64,000 nt of DNA from Cohnella kolymensis. Its GTDB lineage: Bacteria; Bacillota; Bacilli; Paenibacillales; Paenibacillaceae. Where the stretch lies: contig NZ_JXAL01000028.1 of NCBI RefSeq assembly GCF_000829465.1, positions 37,169 to 101,168 on the forward strand, read 5' to 3'. The stretch's first letter is position 1, and every line of letters starts with the position of its first letter. The notes under the pieces are model-generated. The model ran no database searches. It saw only the letters and a program-made list of their open reading frames with translations, and was not told the origin of the DNA. The translations under genes and the position numbers were made by a program. Positions 55,870-63,962 of this stretch are shown here, piece by piece.

Positions 55870-55950
55870 CACATCGCACGACCTGCGCCCATGCCGGTGA
55901 AAGACTTGACCCAACAGCACTTGTCCGCCCGAGAGGAGGGAGAAACGCAA

Positions 55951-56734
55951 ATGACAGAACGCATTCCCGCGCTTAAGCGGGAAACGGCGCCGCGCGCCCG
56001 CAAGGGCAAAAAACTGCTCTGGATACTATTCGCACTTTTTTTTTATCTTGCTTGTGGTGTTGTTTTTGCGTTCCTCCCTGTCCAAATTTTCGGAAATACA
56101 GGTGACGGGCACGGCTAGCTTGTCTAAAGAGGAAGTCCGGAAAGCGCTGGGCGTAGTTCCCGGCGACTCCTTCTTCGTTCCTAGCTCCGGCCGTCTTAAA
56201 CAGCGCGTGCTCACGTTAAAGCCTGTGGAAGATGTTACCATAACGAAAAACTTTCCAGGTGTCCTTAAAGTGGAAGTCAAGGAGTATGAGATGGTAGCCG
56301 TCCAGCTTTCTCCGGACGGTCAAATGTTCTCCGTCCTGGCGAACGGTTTGGCGCTGCCGGTCGTGGAAGGGCGTTTGCCGGACAAGCCTGTCCTCTCCGG
56401 ATGGAAGCCCGGCGACCCCAATCTGATCGCTTTGTGCCGTGCTCTGAGCGGTGTGCCGGATCAGTTTCTGACCGATTTGTCCGAAATCCACTCCGACCCT
56501 TCTACCGCGTACCCGGACAGGATCAAGCTGTTCACCCGTTCGCGTTTTGAAGTGGTTACGACGGTGGGCAAGCTCGCAGACAAAATCTCCTACTTGAGCG
56601 ACATCGTGCAAAATAGAGAACCCGGTAAAGTGTTGATGCTGGAGGCGGACACTTATTTGCCCTATTCGGCAGAAAGCGCCCCGCAAGCATCCCCGGAAGC
56701 CGATAAACTTAAGGAAAAGGACACTACTCAATAA
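55951..56734 (+). CDS. divIB: Cell division protein DivIB (FtsQ), frame broken at a T run
   Basis: Bitopic divisome protein, 260 residues after repair. Basic cytoplasmic N-terminus (KRETAPRARKGKKLLW), a membrane segment (LLWILFALFFILLVVLFLRS), then the POTRA domain (KFSEIQVTGTASLSKEEVRK, ALGVVPGDSFFVPSS) and the FtsQ/DivIB domain (VKEYEMVAVQLSPDGQMFSV). The membrane segment is split by a nine-T run (56036-56044), which must be eight T to read through. ATG 55951 after GAGGAGGG. An unrepaired frame would stop 20 codons later. The slip could be a sequencing error or a true slippage site. Confidence 0.86.
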
Positions 56735-56833
56735 CTAAAAAGAATGCTAGAATTTCATTTATGGGTGTAATGGGTAATCTAATAGAGTTGATTTTCACCC
56801 GACTGACGAATAACCAAATAATTTGTAGAAAAA

Positions 56834-56862
56834 AGAGGGAAAACCTCGCGGATGTGGAATAT
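56834..56862 (+). promoter_or_regulatory. Sigma-H-like promoter of ftsAZ
   Basis: AGAGGGAAA (56834-56842), 11-base spacer, GTGGAATAT (56854-56862). The -10 element matches the sigma-H pattern RNNGAATWW fully and the -35 RNAGGAWWW at all but one position. B. subtilis ftsAZ also has a sigma-H promoter used at the start of sporulation. Confidence 0.6.
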
Positions 56863-56921
56863 GTAGTGGAAGCATCCCTTGTTCGCAGCCTTATTCATCG
56901 ATTTACGGGAGGTGCCACCGG

Positions 56922-58160
56922 TTGAGCAATAATGACCTCATCGTCAGCCTGGATATTGGAACTTCCAAAATCCGGGTGATTATAGGGGAAATCAGCAACG
57001 GGGCCATTAACATCATTGGCGTCGGATCTGCGGATTCCGAAGGTATTCGCAAAGGCGCCATTGTCGATATTGACCAGACCGTGCAGTCCATTCGTAATGC
57101 CGTCGATCATGCGGAACGCATGGTTGGCATTGGAATCAGTGAAGTTTACGTCGGGATCGCCGGCAACCATATCGCCTTGCAAAGCAATCACGGCGTCGTC
57201 GCCGTCTCCAATGAAGATCGGGAGATCGGGGAAGAAGACATCGAGAGAGTGCTGCAAGCGAGCAAAGTGGTGGCATTGCCTCCTGAACGCGAAATCATCG
57301 GACTCGTTCCCAAGCAGTTTTTGGTAGACGGACTAGCGGATATTCAAGATCCGCGCGGCATGATAGGCGTTCGCCTCGAAGTGGAATGCACGATCATTAC
57401 CGGAACGAAAGCAGCGGTACATAACCTGATGAGATGCGTAGAGAAAGCAGGACTGCGTATTTCCGGCATTATCCTTATGTCTCTGGCATCAGGTATGATG
57501 GCTCTAACAAAAGACGAGAAGCAGATGGGAACTGTGCTGGCGGATATCGGAGCCGGTGCGACAACGCTCGCCGTATTTGAAGGGGGCAGCCTTGCGGCTG
57601 TGTCGACGCTTCCGATCGGCGGGGACTATGTCACCAGCGATATTTGCTACGGGCTCAAAACCCAGACCGAGTATGCCGAGAAGATCAAGCTGAAGTACGG
57701 GTGCGCTCGTATCGAAGATGCGGCTGACGACCTGAGGTTCAAGGTCATGCGGGTCGGCAGCAACATGGAGAAGGAGTTCTCCCAGCTCGATCTGGCGAAT
57801 ATTATCGAACCGCGCATGCAGGAAATTTTTCAGATGATCCGCCAAGAAGTGAAACGGCTCGGTTATCATGACAAGATTAACGGCTACGTACTGACAGGCG
57901 GAACAGTATCTTTGCCTAGCGTTCTGCCGCTCGCGCATACGGAACTGGAGTCCAATGTGAGAATTGCGGTGCCCGATTATATCGGCGTCAAAGATCCGTC
58001 CTTCAGCAGCGGCGTCGGCATGATTCAATATGTGACCAAATACGTACGTGCGCGCGGAACAACCGCTGCCAAACGCCCGGGCAAAACGAAAGCCTCCGGC
58101 AACGAGGAAAAGACCGGCGTCATGGCTTGGTTCAAGAACATGTTCAAAGAATTTATTTAA
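56922..58160 (+). CDS. ftsA: Cell division protein FtsA
   Basis: Actin-like protein that anchors FtsZ to the membrane. 412 residues. Seen: IVSLDIGTSKIRVIIGE (phosphate 1 loop), VYVGIAGNHIALQSNHGVVA, the 1C subdomain, VLADIGAGATTLAVFEGGSL (phosphate 2), GYVLTGGTVSLPSVLPLAH (adenosine loop), and an amphipathic membrane-binding C-terminus (VMAWFKNMFKEFI). TTG at 56922 after GGGAGGTG. Followed by ftsZ 51 bases later. The 187-base gap upstream holds a sigma-H-like promoter. Confidence 0.96.
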   Translation: MSNNDLIVSLDIGTSKIRVIIGEISNGAINIIGVGSADSEGIRKGAIVDIDQTVQSIRNAVDHAERMVGIGISEVYVGIAGNHIALQSNHGVVAVSNEDREIGEEDIERVLQASKVVALPPEREIIGLVPKQFLVDGLADIQDPRGMIGVRLEVECTIITGTKAAVHNLMRCVEKAGLRISGIILMSLASGMMALTKDEKQMGTVLADIGAGATTLAVFEGGSLAAVSTLPIGGDYVTSDICYGLKTQTEYAEKIKLKYGCARIEDAADDLRFKVMRVGSNMEKEFSQLDLANIIEPRMQEIFQMIRQEVKRLGYHDKINGYVLTGGTVSLPSVLPLAHTELESNVRIAVPDYIGVKDPSFSSGVGMIQYVTKYVRARGTTAAKRPGKTKASGNEEKTGVMAWFKNMFKEFI

Positions 58161-58211
58161 GCCGCCGCTTACGAGGAACCATTGGAGCGTAGCGAGGAGG
58201 AGTTAGCAAAT

Positions 58212-59372
58212 ATGTTGGAATTTGATTTTGAGATGGAACCGCTCGCGAAAATCAAAGTCATCGGTGTAGGTGGCGGCGGCAGCAACGCTGTAAACCGAAT
58301 GATCGAGAACGGCGTTAAAGGCGTCGAGTTCATCACCGTCAATACAGATGCGCAAGCGTTGCAATTAACGAAATCCGAACAAAAGCTGCAAATCGGGGAC
58401 AAGCTTACCCGCGGACTCGGTGCCGGAGCCAATCCGGATGTCGGTAAGAAAGCGGCGGAAGAATCCCGCGAGTTTATAACCAATACGCTGAGCAGCGCGG
58501 ATATGGTGTTCGTCACTGCAGGTATGGGAGGCGGCACCGGCACAGGCGCGGCTCCCGTTATTGCCGAGCTGGCGAAAGAAGCCGGCGCGCTTACCGTCGG
58601 TGTAGTCACGCGCCCGTTCACTTTCGAAGGCCGTAAGCGTTCGGCCCAAGCGGAGCTCGGCATTGAAGCTCTCAAAGAAAAAGTGGATACGCTTATTGTC
58701 ATTCCGAATGACAGATTGCTCGAGATCGTAGACAAGAAAACCCCGATGCTGGAAGCTTTCCGGGAAGCGGATAACGTACTGCGTCAAGCCGTTCAAGGCA
58801 TCTCCGATCTCATCGCGGTGCCTGGATTGATCAATCTCGACTTCGCAGACGTGAAGACAATCATGACGGAACGCGGATCCGCTTTGATGGGCATCGGAAT
58901 CGCAGGCGGTGAGAACCGTGCGATGGAAGCCGCTCGCAAAGCGATCATGAGCCCGCTGCTCGAAACCTCCATCGAGGGCGCTCGCGGCGTCATCATGAAC
59001 ATTACCGGCGGCTCTAACTTGTCGCTGTATGAAGTCAACGAAGCTGCGGAGATTGTCATATCCGCTTCCGACCCGGACGTGAACATGATTTTCGGAGCGA
59101 TTATCGATGACAACATGAAAGACGAGATTAAAGTGACCGTGATTGCGACCGGATTTGAACACAAAGGTCCTACAAGACGCTCAGCTCCGTCCGCGTCTCC
59201 GGTGCAGCACCACCATCACTCGGAGCCGGCAAGCACAGGCGCCGGTGCGGGTGCGGCCTCCAACGAAGTTCGGCCGGCCGGCAATCTTCGTCCTTTCGGC
59301 AGCCAGAACGTGTCCAGCGATCAACTGGATATTCCGGCCTTTTTACGCAATCGTCCGCGCGGCGATCGATAA
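58212..59372 (+). CDS. ftsZ: Cell division protein FtsZ
   Basis: Tubulin-like GTPase that forms the Z ring. 386 residues: N-terminal [19 protein letters not shown], tubulin signature [39 protein letters not shown]7 loop [20 protein letters not shown]. After the C-terminal domain comes a short linker with a histidine run (HHHH in VQHHHHSEP) and the conserved tail [15 protein letters not shown] that binds FtsA, SepF and ZapA. ATG 58212 after GAGGAGG fits the family's N-terminus MLEFDFEME. Terminator follows. Confidence 0.98.
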   Translation: MLEFDFEMEPLAKIKVIGVGGGGSNAVNRMIENGVKGVEFITVNTDAQALQLTKSEQKLQIGDKLTRGLGAGANPDVGKKAAEESREFITNTLSSADMVFVTAGMGGGTGTGAAPVIAELAKEAGALTVGVVTRPFTFEGRKRSAQAELGIEALKEKVDTLIVIPNDRLLEIVDKKTPMLEAFREADNVLRQAVQGISDLIAVPGLINLDFADVKTIMTERGSALMGIGIAGGENRAMEAARKAIMSPLLETSIEGARGVIMNITGGSNLSLYEVNEAAEIVISASDPDVNMIFGAIIDDNMKDEIKVTVIATGFEHKGPTRRSAPSASPVQHHHHSEPASTGAGAGAASNEVRPAGNLRPFGSQNVSSDQLDIPAFLRNRPRGDR

Positions 59373-59396
59373 ATTTTATAAGCGCATCGGATTAGG

Positions 59397-59431
59397 ACTC
59401 CGGTTCCACTTTTTGTGGGCCGGAGTTTTTT
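59397..59431 (+). terminator. Terminator after ftsZ
   Basis: ACTCCGG (59397-59403) and CCAC pair with GTGG and CCGGAGT (59420-59426); TTTTTT follows. Separates the dcw cluster from the spoIIG operon. Confidence 0.88.
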
Positions 59432-59454
59432 CTTTGTCCTCGGACAAGAATTCA

Positions 59455-59522
59455 TCTCGACAAAAAAACTGCTGAGATGCCGGCATGATTAGACAGACTC
59501 CGGATTTGAAAGCGATTATACT
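59455..59522 (+). promoter_or_regulatory. Probable Spo0A-dependent promoter of spoIIGA-sigE
   Basis: TTAGAC (59489-59494) and TATACT (59517-59522) are 22 bases apart, the same unusual spacing as the Spo0A-activated spoIIG promoter of B. subtilis. A 0A-like box (minus strand TTTTGTCGAGA, 59465-59455) lies about 65-75 bases before the expected start; a weaker one (TGTCTAA) overlaps the -35. An inverted repeat TTGTCC/GGACAA lies at 59434-59447. Confidence 0.5.
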
Positions 59523-59586
59523 GGGTTCATCCATCCCGGCCTCTACCCCCTGCGGCTTCCGGGCAATGAAGGATGGGGGTTTCTTT

Positions 59587-60549
59587 ATGACCGTTTATGT
59601 GGATTTAGTGTTCTTCACGAATCTGGCAGTGGACGGGACTGTGCTTCTAACCACTGCCAAAGCGAGACGCCTCCACCCTTCCAAAAGCCGCCTGTTCAGT
59701 GCCGCTCTGTTGGGCGCTGTATATGCGGTACTCATGTTCTGGGCGGACATACCTTATTTGTACTCTTTTGCGGTGAAGGTGCTTATTTCTCTGGTTATGG
59801 TACTTCTTTCGTTCGGCTATGGCGGACCGTTGCAGCTGGCGCGTAATTTCGGCGCTTTCTATACGGTAAACTTCGTGACATTGGGAGGAGTGATCGGCCT
59901 CAGCTATTTGGTCCGGTCCTCCGGAAATCCATGGGGCGGAGTAGCGTTTACGCAAGACGGCGGACTAATCTTGGAATGGCAAATGCAGCTCGGCTTGTTC
60001 ATTGTCAGCTTTTTGCTGTCATTGTGGCTGTTCCACGGAACTTCTCAGGGACACCGAAAGCTGCAGCAGATGGACACCCTGCTATGGGATGTCGAGATTC
60101 GTATCGAAGATCGGGCGTGGAACGTGCGCGCGCTGTTGGATACCGGAAATCGGCTTTATGATCCGCTCACCCGCATCCCCGTTATGATTATGGAAGCGAG
60201 CATCTGGAAGGATGATCTGCCGCCAGGCTGGTGCGAGCGGTTAAAATCTGAATCGGCGGATCGGCTCATTACGGAGCTCGATACGGATTTGTCAGAATCA
60301 TATGCTTGGGCACATCGGCTGCGTCTCGTGCCGTATCGGGCGGTGAACGGGAACTCTCGTCTCATGCTGGCAGTCAAGCCGGATACAGTGTTGTTGTCTC
60401 GGGAAGGACATCCCCCTCATCAGGTTCACCGGCTGTTGATCGGATTGGACGGCGGGGTTTTGTCGTCAGAAGGAATGTATCGTGCCATTATTCATCCGGA
60501 TATGGCCAACGCCGACTCATCGCCGTCGGCTCCATCTCAGCCTGCGTGA
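59587..60549 (+). CDS. spoIIGA: Sigma-E processing aspartic protease SpoIIGA
   Basis: Mother-cell membrane protease that removes the pro-sequence of sigma-E. 320 residues: an N-terminal half with five to six membrane segments ([56 protein letters not shown]), then the cytoplasmic protease domain with the catalytic DTG in [17 protein letters not shown], near residue 185. ATG 59587 with GGATGGGGG upstream fits the family; an ATG at 59566 is in frame. sigE follows 17 bases later. A probable Spo0A-type promoter lies upstream. Confidence 0.92.
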   Translation: MTVYVDLVFFTNLAVDGTVLLTTAKARRLHPSKSRLFSAALLGAVYAVLMFWADIPYLYSFAVKVLISLVMVLLSFGYGGPLQLARNFGAFYTVNFVTLGGVIGLSYLVRSSGNPWGGVAFTQDGGLILEWQMQLGLFIVSFLLSLWLFHGTSQGHRKLQQMDTLLWDVEIRIEDRAWNVRALLDTGNRLYDPLTRIPVMIMEASIWKDDLPPGWCERLKSESADRLITELDTDLSESYAWAHRLRLVPYRAVNGNSRLMLAVKPDTVLLSREGHPPHQVHRLLIGLDGGVLSSEGMYRAIIHPDMANADSSPSAPSQPA

Positions 60550-60566
60550 CAGGAGGTTTTGCAGAA

Positions 60567-61289
60567 ATGCTCATGAACTTGAAGCTAAGGTCGCAATTAT
60601 CGCTTTATCGCCTGTTATTCTGGCTCGGCTGGAAGAGCGAGGAAGTCTATTATATTGGAGGAAGCGAAGCCCTTCCGCCCCCTCTCAGCCGGGAAGAGGA
60701 GGAGTATTTGCTGGAAAGGCTGCCAACCGGCGATTCGGCAATCCGGGCCATGCTTATCGAGCGTAATCTGCGCTTGGTCGTCTATATCGCCCGCAAATTC
60801 GAGAACACCGGCATTCATATCGAAGACCTCGTCTCGATCGGCGCCATCGGACTGATTAAAGCCGTCAACACGTTTGATCCCGACAAAAAAATCAAATTGG
60901 CAACCTACGCTTCCCGATGCATCGAAAATGAGATCCTCATGTATTTACGCCGTAACAGCAAGACCCGCACTGAAGTATCCTTCGACGAGCCTCTCAATAT
61001 CGATTGGGATGGGAATGAGCTTTTGCTGTCGGATGTGCTGGGTACGGAGAACGACACGATTTACCGCAACATTGAAGAGCAAGTGGACCGCAAGCTGCTC
61101 CATAAAGCGCTGGATAAGCTGAGCGAGCGGGAGCGGACGATCATGGAGCTGCGCTTCGGGCTGGCCGACGGGGAAGAGAAAACGCAGAAGGATGTCGCGG
61201 ATTTGCTCGGCATATCCCAGTCGTATATTTCCCGTTTGGAGAAACGCATCATTAAACGCCTGCGTAAGGAATTTAACAAAATGGTTTGA
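60567..61289 (+). CDS. sigE: Mother-cell sporulation sigma factor SigE
   Basis: 240-residue sigma factor made as pro-sigma-E. The N-terminal pro-segment ([20 protein letters not shown]) is followed by [14 protein letters not shown], where SpoIIGA cuts in B. subtilis. Region 2 [20 protein letters not shown] and [20 protein letters not shown], region 4 [20 protein letters not shown]. Nearly identical to the B. subtilis protein in regions 2 and 4, including the C-terminus [13 protein letters not shown] 60567 after AGGAGG; ATG 60573 is an alternative. sigG follows 124 bases later without a terminator. Confidence 0.97.
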   Translation: MLMNLKLRSQLSLYRLLFWLGWKSEEVYYIGGSEALPPPLSREEEEYLLERLPTGDSAIRAMLIERNLRLVVYIARKFENTGIHIEDLVSIGAIGLIKAVNTFDPDKKIKLATYASRCIENEILMYLRRNSKTRTEVSFDEPLNIDWDGNELLLSDVLGTENDTIYRNIEEQVDRKLLHKALDKLSERERTIMELRFGLADGEEKTQKDVADLLGISQSYISRLEKRIIKRLRKEFNKMV

Positions 61290-61364
61290 TCTTTGTGTGA
61301 AAATTCGGTGTTTTCTAACATTTACAGCTTGTTCCAGAAGACGCATTTTACGGAATAAAATTGA

Positions 61365-61406
61365 CCTCCCCGGAGATACTTTACATTAATGCTGCTCCCC
61401 GGGAGG
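61365..61406 (+). promoter_or_regulatory. Hairpin sequestering the sigG ribosome site
   Basis: CCTCCCCGG (61365-61373) can pair with CCGGGAGG (61399-61406, one bulged base). GGGAGG is the ribosome site, 7 bases before the sigG ATG. In read-through mRNA from sigE it would be hidden, as reported for the B. subtilis sigG leader. Confidence 0.7.
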
Positions 61407-61413
61407 AATTACC

Positions 61414-62196
61414 ATGACCCGTAACAAAGTGGAGATTTGTGGAGTGGACACCTCAAAGCTGCCCGTTCTGACCAATGCCGAAATGAGGGAACTGTTTCTT
61501 GCTCTGCAAACCCGAGGAGAGCTGGGAGCCCGGGAAAAATTGGTGAATGGCAACTTGCGCCTCGTGCTGAGTGTTATCCAACGTTTCAACAACCGCGGGG
61601 AATTCGTCGACGACTTGTTTCAAGTCGGGTGCATCGGATTAATGAAGGCGATCGACAATTTTGACTTAGGTCAGAACGTTCGCTTTTCCACGTATGCCGT
61701 GCCGATGATTATCGGAGAAATTCGCCGTTACCTGCGGGACAACAACCCCATTCGCGTGTCCCGCAGCTTGCGAGACATTGCTTACAAGGCGCTGCAAGTC
61801 AGGGACCAGCTTACGAATCAGCACTCGAGGGAACCGACCATTCTGGAAATCTCCGAAGTGTTGAACGTACCGAAAGAAGACATCGTGTTCGCATTGGATG
61901 CCATTCAAGACCCGGTTTCTTTGTTCGAACCCATCTATCACGATGGCGGAGACCCAATCTTCGTGATGGACCAAATCAGCGACGAACGAAATAAAGACGT
62001 GCAATGGATCGAAGAGATCGCCCTCCGCGAAGCCATGAGAAAGCTAAACGACCGCGAGAAAATGATCCTCTCCATGCGCTTTTTCGAAGGAAAAACCCAA
62101 ATGGAAGTGGCCGACGAGATCGGTATCTCCCAGGCACAAGTCTCCCGTCTAGAAAAATCCGCCATCCAGCAAATGCAGAAGTATGTAAAGACCTAA
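61414..62196 (+). CDS. sigG: Forespore sporulation sigma factor SigG
   Basis: 260-residue late forespore sigma factor. N-terminal segment RNKVEICGVDTSKLPVLTNA is typical of sigma-G and contains the anti-sigma contact region. Region 2: LVNGNLRLVLSVIQRFNNRG, FQVGCIGLMKAIDNFDLGQN, VRFSTYAVPMIIGEIRRYLR; region 3 REPTILEISEVLNVPKEDIV; region 4 TQMEVADEIGISQAQVSRLE. ATG 61414 after GGGAGG, which lies in a predicted hairpin. Downstream of sigE in the same orientation, as in Bacillus. Terminator follows. Confidence 0.97.
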   Translation: MTRNKVEICGVDTSKLPVLTNAEMRELFLALQTRGELGAREKLVNGNLRLVLSVIQRFNNRGEFVDDLFQVGCIGLMKAIDNFDLGQNVRFSTYAVPMIIGEIRRYLRDNNPIRVSRSLRDIAYKALQVRDQLTNQHSREPTILEISEVLNVPKEDIVFALDAIQDPVSLFEPIYHDGGDPIFVMDQISDERNKDVQWIEEIALREAMRKLNDREKMILSMRFFEGKTQMEVADEIGISQAQVSRLEKSAIQQMQKYVKT

Positions 62197-62226
62197 GCGG
62201 TACCTATAACCTCCAAATGTTCCCCC

Positions 62227-62256
62227 GAAGGTGAAGCCGTTGCTTCGCCTTCTTTT
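62227..62256 (+). terminator. Terminator after sigG
   Basis: GAAGGTGAAGC (62227-62237) pairs with GCTTCGCCTTC (62242-62252), one G-T pair, then TTTT. Confidence 0.87.
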
Positions 62257-62304
62257 CATTTTCAAGTCAGTAACCTCTCAAGGAGCACATATCGGTTCTC
62301 ATCT

Positions 62305-62425
62305 CTTATAGCCACTATCCCCGTCGCTCATGAACCATGTTATGCGACTCTTATGGCCACTATCCCCGTCGCTCATGAACCATGTTGTGCGACTCTTATA
62401 GCCACTATCGCCGAGGCTCAAGGTA
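62305..62425 (-). repeat. Dispersed intergenic repeat, three tandem copies in minus orientation
   Basis: Units start at 62305, 62350 and 62395 with a 45-base period. On the minus strand each reads GGGATAGTGGCCATAAGAG (or CTATAAG), then a spacer and ATGAGCGACG. The third copy has decayed (GGCGATAGTGGC). Same core as the 37.5-38.1 kb arrays. The 326-base gap 62197-62522 otherwise holds the sigG terminator and about 95 bases in which I see nothing. Confidence 0.85.
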
Positions 62426-62522
62426 AGGGCCAAACTACGCTCCAGCCCAGGGCATCAAGTCCAAAACTGAGTAGGGAAATCCAAAAGCCAATACCAAATA
62501 AGCGTAGTCCAAAGATACAGAA

Positions 62523-63455
62523 TTAACTTGCTAGCTGAGCTCGTTTCGCACGGTATTCGGACCAAGCACGGGACATTCTTCTCGTATTCTTTTCGCGGAT
62601 CAACGATGGATATGTCAAGGTGGTAGTTATTGCGCAGAGCTGAAAGAGATTTTCAAAAGGAGCTAGGTCACGGACCTTAACGTTGAATTGATATGCATAT
62701 TGATTTAAGTAAGCCTGCAAATGCTTGGGGCCAATTCCCCTGAAGGTATGATTGATCCACTGGTTTACCTTATTATTAAGCAGTTTTAGAGGCTTTAATT
62801 TGTGGGAGCGAAATTTTTTGAGTTCAGCAATTATCTCGGTAGCTTTGGGGTCTACATGATGTTTGATGAATGTGGTCTTGCCCCAAGGAATTATTGAGCA
62901 GCTATTAAGATGCTCCTCGGGGACTTGGTTGATTTTGACATGAGTCAGCTCGCCTTTGTCGCTAATGGATGCTCCGATGATTAAAATGTGTTCCTGAGGA
63001 TGCAGATAAACAGTAGGATTGTAGGGGGCGCCGTACTGTCCCCAATTGATATGGACTAAGCCGGTGAGCTTCTTATGGTTATCCGCTTCAGTCATGGCAT
63101 GACGAATTTTGTGACAAATAAGCCACGCGGTTTTGTAGGTCGTACCGATGATCGATGCTAAGCGGATTGCGGAGATTCCGCCAGGCAAGGCGTGCAGAAA
63201 AATGGCTTGGAACCACAGCCTAAGCGGTGTCCTGCTGCCTTCAAAAATCGTACCGGCAATGAGGGAAGTCTGAAGGCGGCACGATCCGCATTCATACAGG
63301 GGCAGTCGGCGAGTACGAATGGTATAGGCGTGGGCGTGGTCGCAGCGTGGGCAACGGAAGCCGGTCGGCCATCTGGATGAGTACAGTATGCGTATACATA
63401 TTTCTTCATTGTCAAAGTATTTGCAGAACTTCTCGAAAGTCAGGGAATCAAACAC
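62523..63455 (-). CDS. IS1595-like transposase homologue, probably catalytically inactive, with LexA-type operators
   Basis: 310-residue protein with the layout of IS1595/ISXO2 transposases: N-terminal zinc ribbon (GFRCPRCDHAHAY, then LPLYECGSCRLQTS), the linker GTIFEGSRTPLRLWFQAIFL, a helix-turn-helix-like IRLASIIGTTYKTAWLICHK, and the RNase H-like part ending PKHLQAYLNQYAYQFNVKVR. At positions where the family has its three acidic residues I read N (VHINWGQYG for EVDExYxGG), K/H (TTFIKHHVD) and N (NKVNQWINHTF for NxIExFW). The gene is intact. GTG 63455 follows GGAGGGG; an in-frame TTG at 63470 lacks a site. Base composition is clearly more AT-rich than its neighbours. No terminal inverted repeats were recognised. 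Confidence 0.8.
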   Translation of the reverse strand: MFDSLTFEKFCKYFDNEEICIRILYSSRWPTGFRCPRCDHAHAYTIRTRRLPLYECGSCRLQTSLIAGTIFEGSRTPLRLWFQAIFLHALPGGISAIRLASIIGTTYKTAWLICHKIRHAMTEADNHKKLTGLVHINWGQYGAPYNPTVYLHPQEHILIIGASISDKGELTHVKINQVPEEHLNSCSIIPWGKTTFIKHHVDPKATEIIAELKKFRSHKLKPLKLLNNKVNQWINHTFRGIGPKHLQAYLNQYAYQFNVKVRDLAPFENLFQLCAITTTLTYPSLIREKNTRRMSRAWSEYRAKRAQLAS

Positions 63456-63473
63456 TATGGACCCCTCCAATTA

Positions 63474-63524
63474 CGAACATCTGTTCCTGTTTAGATTATA
63501 CCAAACATATGTTCCGGTTGTCAA
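63474..63524 (-). promoter_or_regulatory. Consensus sigma-A promoter with two LexA (SOS) boxes
   Basis: Minus strand: TTGACA (63524-63519), 18-base spacer, TATAAT (63500-63495). The spacer contains GGAACATATGTTTG (63515-63502), and GGAACAGATGTTCG (63487-63474) covers the expected transcription start. Both match the inner 12 positions of the Bacillus LexA pattern CGAACRNRYGTTYC (GAACRNRYGTTY). The start codon of the IS1595-like gene is 19 bases beyond the second box. Confidence 0.8.
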
Positions 63525-63560
63525 CTATTTTTCGCATCGAAATTGTGCCCCTGACGGAGC

Positions 63561-63592
63561 GGGATAGTGGACATAAGGCGCTGAGAGGACAG
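63561..63592 (+). repeat. Dispersed intergenic repeat, single copy in plus orientation
   Basis: GGGATAGTGGACATAAGG at 63561-63578, preceded by CTGACGGAG and followed by CTGAGAGGA. Same family as the arrays at 37.5-38.1 and 62.3 kb. With the minus-orientation copies at 62305-62425 it flanks the IS1595-like gene as an inverted pair. Confidence 0.8.
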
Positions 63593-63686
63593 ATATATTG
63601 TGTGTGATTGACCGTACATTTTTCCGGCCTGGCTCATATAGTTAATGTAGGGTACAAATGCCCGGTCGACGGGGGAGCGAAGGAGC

Positions 63687-63962
63687 ATGAAAATATCCGA
63701 TTTCCAGACCAAAGACGTGATCAACATTGTCGACGGAAAGAAGCTGGGCCAGGTTAGCGATTTGGAGCTCGACTTGCGCCAAGGGCGGATCGACTCCATT
63801 GTCGTGCCTACGGCGACCCGACTGTTCGGTATGTTCGGCGGAGGAAACGATGTGGTTATTCCTTGGCGCAACATCGTGAAAATCGGCGCAGACGTCGTGC
63901 TGGTCCGGCTTGACGACGCCAAAGTTTATAGGCTGGAAGACGGGGAACACACAGCAAGATAG
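63687..63962 (+). CDS. ylmC: YlmC/YmxH-family PRC-barrel protein
   Basis: 91-residue single-domain PRC-barrel protein (KISDFQTKDVINIVDGKKLG, VSDLELDLRQGRIDSIVVPT, NDVVIPWRNIVKIGADVVLV). YlmC/YmxH proteins are conserved in spore formers; this one follows sigG, as ylmC does in Bacillales, but with the IS1595-like gene and repeats inserted between. Function unknown. ATG 63687 after GAAGGAG. The last 38 bases of the window show no clear feature. Confidence 0.88.
   Translation: MKISDFQTKDVINIVDGKKLGQVSDLELDLRQGRIDSIVVPTATRLFGMFGGGNDVVIPWRNIVKIGADVVLVRLDDAKVYRLEDGEHTAR

Noticed and set aside
62430..63560. Terminal inverted repeats and target duplication of an IS around the IS1595-like gene
   Set aside because: No matching ends were found by eye between the left flank (62430-62522) and the right flank (63525-63600), apart from the dispersed repeat copies.
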